From NCBI GenBank assembly GCA_032717465.1, contig CM064690.1, forward strand, positions 30,853,153 to 30,917,152: a stretch of DNA of 64,000 nucleotides, written 5' to 3'. Below, piece after piece: positions 61,311 to 64,000 of this stretch. Numbering within the stretch: the first letter of the stretch is position 1; every line of letters begins with the position of its first letter. Both the position numbers and the translations under genes were made by a program. This DNA is from Coenobita brevimanus (lineage: Eukaryota; Arthropoda; Malacostraca; Decapoda; Coenobitidae). The notes under the pieces were generated by a model that worked only from the letters and a program-made list of their open reading frames with translations, made no database searches and was not told the origin of the DNA.

Positions 61311-61805
61311 GAACAACAGAAGAGGGAATATACTGTACTGTATTACAAATTATTTACATTTAGAGTAGCCATTCAGCAGAAATACACCAGATTACACTAC
61401 TACTACTGCTATTACTACTACTACTCCAACTACCACTACCATATACCTCAACTTGCCCAACACTGTCTTCAGTAACCCATTTCATACATAGTTCAGTGGC
61501 AGAGCAATGCAATGCTACAGCTAGTTGTCCTTTCCACAGCACTTCTTTGTGATAAGCATCATATTCTAGTGTTTAACTATTGTTCAAACTCAAAAAATTC
61601 AAGATGCTGAGAATTTTTAAACCAAAATGAAGAGCATGGCATTATTTTAATAGGCTTTTCTTACAGCTCAGTTTTCAAGACTGGGAGTTGTCACTTTTAG
61701 ACCAAATTAAAGTGAAATGAGTATAATATATTCTAATGTTTATTCTTACAAGATCATTATCAAGATGAGGGGCAGTTGAGGCCAAGTTCAAGAAAAGAGT
61801 ATGGC
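61311..61805. other. Nothing firm recognised
   Basis: Contains a CTACTACTACTGCTATTACT run at 61395-61430, possibly a SINE T tail. No exon was seen. Confidence 0.35.
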
Positions 61806-61985
61806 TGCTTTTTTTTTTTTTTTTTTTTATGCAAGGAAGAAGAAACCATAGGCAAGGAGCCCGCACACCATTCCTTCCAAGAAAAAAAAATGCAAAAACA
61901 ATACAAAAGAGAGCCAAATTCAAGATCTGCTCATTTCGAGATATCTGGACACATTGCGTTTGAAAGACTGGAGATTATAGGTAGG
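61806..61985 (-). repeat. LINE F 3' end, antisense
   Basis: T-run (complement of poly(A)) at 61810, then TATGCAAGGAAGAAGAAACC and the complement of SRYLEMSRS-like codons ending near 61980. Confidence 0.82.
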
Positions 61986-62239
61986 CCTAAATTTGTCCTT
62001 TTGCAGCTTTTTTGTAACACAAAGGCAGAAACACAATACGACATCTACATCTTACCCATAACACTTCAGGACTAACATTATAGTCTAGAATTACTCTTGT
62101 TATGGATGATGAATGAAACTCTTGTTACAGCACAGGAATATGGCTGGAAAGAGAATTTTAGGCCAGGTTAGAGTAAAACCTGTATACTGCCATTTACAGT
62201 AGACTGCTTCATCATGGTCAATGGCTCAGCAAACATTCT

Positions 62240-62390
62240 AGCCCCTTGATGCCAGGATTCCAGGGGCCTGAATGGTGAGAATGGCAGTGTGGCTCATTCA
62301 ACTGGGTGAACACTGGTTAGTATCTCATTCTATCAAGTTTTTTTCTGCCTCTCTGGACCCTACCTTGGGGTGAGAAAGGTGTGAATGATC
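62240..62390 (+). repeat. LINE G 3' UTR fragment, sense
   Basis: CCAGGATTCCAGGGGCCTGA, CATTCAACTGGGTGAACACT, CCTTGGGGTGAGAAAGGTG. Diverged. A reverse-oriented tail fragment follows at 62540-62600 (CATCATCGATCATCCGGACC). Confidence 0.65.
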
Positions 62391-62744
62391 CCAGTAACAC
62401 ATCAGCCACATATTCTTGCTCCTATAGCCAGTTTTCTAATAAAGGGTCATTCCCATGACTAACATGAAGATGTGGTTGCATGGACTTTGACAAACCTTAA
62501 CTAGGGGTTAGGAATGAGTCCATTGTTACCATACTCTATCATCATCGATCATCCGGACCTCCTTTCCCATCCAAGGGCAGGTAACTTGGTCTAAATTTGC
62601 CATCCCTCCATCTTAAATGCTAAACTGTAATACTAGACAAATATCAAAATATAAGGCTGGTCAGGAAGTGCTATGGGATGAATGTAGAGACAAACCACTG
62701 TCTTTCTACCAATAAGCTCTGTGAAATAACCCACAAATGAAAAT

Positions 62745-62985
62745 ATGAACCTAGTTATTGTAATGCACCTATAGTCAAACTAACCCTCCCAATCTGACTA
62801 CACTTGGCCATCAACTATGTGAAAAGGAGCTAGGGATCTGTACCAAGTTGTTGCATGGAATCTTGACTTACAAGTAAGGAATGTTTCTCCCTGGTTACTA
62901 GTCAAAATTACCCACCCAATCTTACTACACCTGGCTGTAAATTAACAGAAAAGGGACAAGGGGTCAATGCTAGACAAGACTTTCT
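62745..62985 (+). repeat. Two tandem units of an unknown interspersed repeat
   Basis: CTAACCCTCCCAATCTGACT, ACACTTGGCCATCAACTATG and, about 130 bp on, TACCCACCCAATCTTACTAC, ACCTGGCTGTAAATTAACAG. Related to 20690-20815. Confidence 0.6.
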
Positions 62986-62993
62986 ATACGAAA

Positions 62994-63350
62994 TCTATCT
63001 ATCTATCTATTGCCAGACGCCACAATCCCGTAAAGGGTGGCCATTTGACTTTGAGTTATTTGTTTTATGGGGAGGGGCACTAATCCTCCACCAACCCACT
63101 TGTTGGCACATAGGGAGAACGTATGGTTTGGCTATATGGTTACCACCCAGCGTAGTAAATGGTTTCTTGGCTTACAGGAAACTATTTGGCTTGTCACTCA
63201 ATGTAAAAGCCACCTGTAAAGGAAAGAAAAGCAATAAGAAGTGACAGGATAGATGGGAGAAATATGAAGAGAGGAGGACAAGCACAGAAAAAGAATGATA
63301 AAGGCTAAGGAAGAAGTAGGCAGCTTTACATCAAGTGAGTGGATGATGGA
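62994..63350 (-). mobile_element. SINE S, antisense, full length
   Basis: CTATCTATCTATCTATTGCC at the left through GGTTACCACCCAGCGTAGTA to TACATCAAGTGAGTGGATGA at the right, with one head unit. Confidence 0.93.
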
Positions 63351-63384
63351 TTTTTATAATTTAATTTGTATCATCGTACCAAAG

Positions 63385-63480
63385 GCACCAACATCCTTGC
63401 ATGGATCGGCCTTGGTCAGCTAATGGTGGTTCTCCACAATGCTTGATCAGCTTCAAGTCACTCCAGGCCCTAATTTACCA
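63385..63480 (-). repeat. LINE P 3'-end fragment, antisense
   Basis: TGCATGGATCGGCCTTGGTC, AGCTAATGGTGGTTCTCCAC is the complement of the LINE P terminus (RAAWRAAIR, stop, GGTGACCAAGACCGATGCAT). Confidence 0.65.
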
Positions 63481-63558
63481 GCTCTAGTCACTGCGCCCTC
63501 ACGCCCTAGTCACACCGGCCCCTTTTTCCTGACAGAAACCTACTCATTACGGCCACTA

Positions 63559-64000
63559 CAGTAATACCTCGATATACGACACCCCTAGATGCGATACCCC
63601 GGCTTAACGATTGGGGTAGAAATACCACCATACCCCACCTAACGATGACCAAATCCTGGTTTAACGATGGGTTTTGATTTTTTTTTTTAGATTTTGATGA
63701 CATTTTAGACTAAAATTGTGTTTAGGTTGATTTATAAACTGTTTTTAGACTTAGATTAAAGTGTTTTAGCCATAGGTGGGGTGAACATTGTCATTTTGGG
63801 GTACAGTTTACTAAGCTTGATTTTTTCCAGACTTATATTTGATGATTTTCTGATTTTTTTTGTTGGCTTTAGTGAGTTATTTACAGGTGTTAGGCTTAAG
63901 TTACCTTCCTTGACAGCCGTTAGGCCATTTAGATTGGCTTTAAACTTGTTTTGGGGTTCATTTGGGCTTGATTTTGGTGGAAACTCAAGGCTGAGAAAAG
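63559..64000 (+). mobile_element. Pogo/Tigger-like MITE, cut by window end
   Basis: TA then CAGTAATACCTCGATATACG, the exact complement of the right end of 16050-16606, followed by matching interior (ATTTATAAACTG, CATAGGTGGGGTGAACATTG, TGACAGCCGTTAGGCC). Same family in inverse orientation. Confidence 0.9.

Overview
This is repeat-rich animal DNA, most likely from a decapod crustacean. Host exons are short and bounded by GT-AG introns. Between them lie dense microsatellites, several families of non-LTR retrotransposon (LINE), tailed SINEs, TA-flanked inverted-repeat elements and remnants of hAT, P-element and Tc1/IS630-type transposases. CTAAC/TAGGG pentamer tracts resemble degenerate arthropod TTAGG repeat. 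Decapod is an inference from this style of genome; arthropod is safer. No bacterial or organellar features were seen. All family letters below (LINE A, SINE S and so on) are working labels for this window only.

Host genes are on the minus strand. Five exons fit a SECIS-binding protein 2 homologue (selenoprotein synthesis). They run from 32771 down to 20825 and join in consistent phase. The first carries an LSLDVPEFIP motif and the last enters the L7Ae-type RNA-binding domain; the end of the gene was not found. Two exons at 36988-36843 and 35414-35272 look like mitochondrial arginyl-tRNA synthetase, with a class I HVGH signature. An RPL35 last-exon pseudogene lies at 17704-17568. Four or five further spliced exons (42.4, 45.4, 50.6, 51.3 and 59.1 kb) are not assigned. 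Three recognised exons each lack one base, which suggests assembly errors or decay.

Region by region: 0-9 kb holds pentamer and dinucleotide repeats plus LINE and SINE ends, including a satellite made from their shared 3' tail (6.7-7.1 kb). At 9.0-10.3 kb an intact 374-codon cold-shock-domain ORF sits in a retroposed unit with an A-rich tail and a 10-bp target duplication, inside a LINE. 10.7-16 kb holds LINE-derived minisatellites and an RNase H-bearing LINE end. 16-28 kb holds TA elements, a 5S rRNA-headed SINE, and a LINE with a PHD-like finger in the SECIS-binding gene's introns. 28-31 kb holds a DDE transposase gene split by a SINE whose head is amplified in five 94-bp units. 37-40 kb holds a hAT remnant joined to a pentamer repeat and a CR1-like LINE. 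43-45 kb and 57.7-58.4 kb are paralogous, which exposes two insertions exactly. 46-50 kb is a near-complete L2/CR1-like LINE. 53.4-55.9 kb is a P-element-like transposase gene with two in-frame stops. 58-64 kb is SINE and LINE ends plus one orphan exon.

The mobile elements interact. SINE S and LINE A share the same 3' end and tetranucleotide tail, as expected if the LINE machinery copies the SINE. That machinery may also have moved the cold-shock ORF. Nearly every long ORF here is a transposon remnant or a microsatellite translation.
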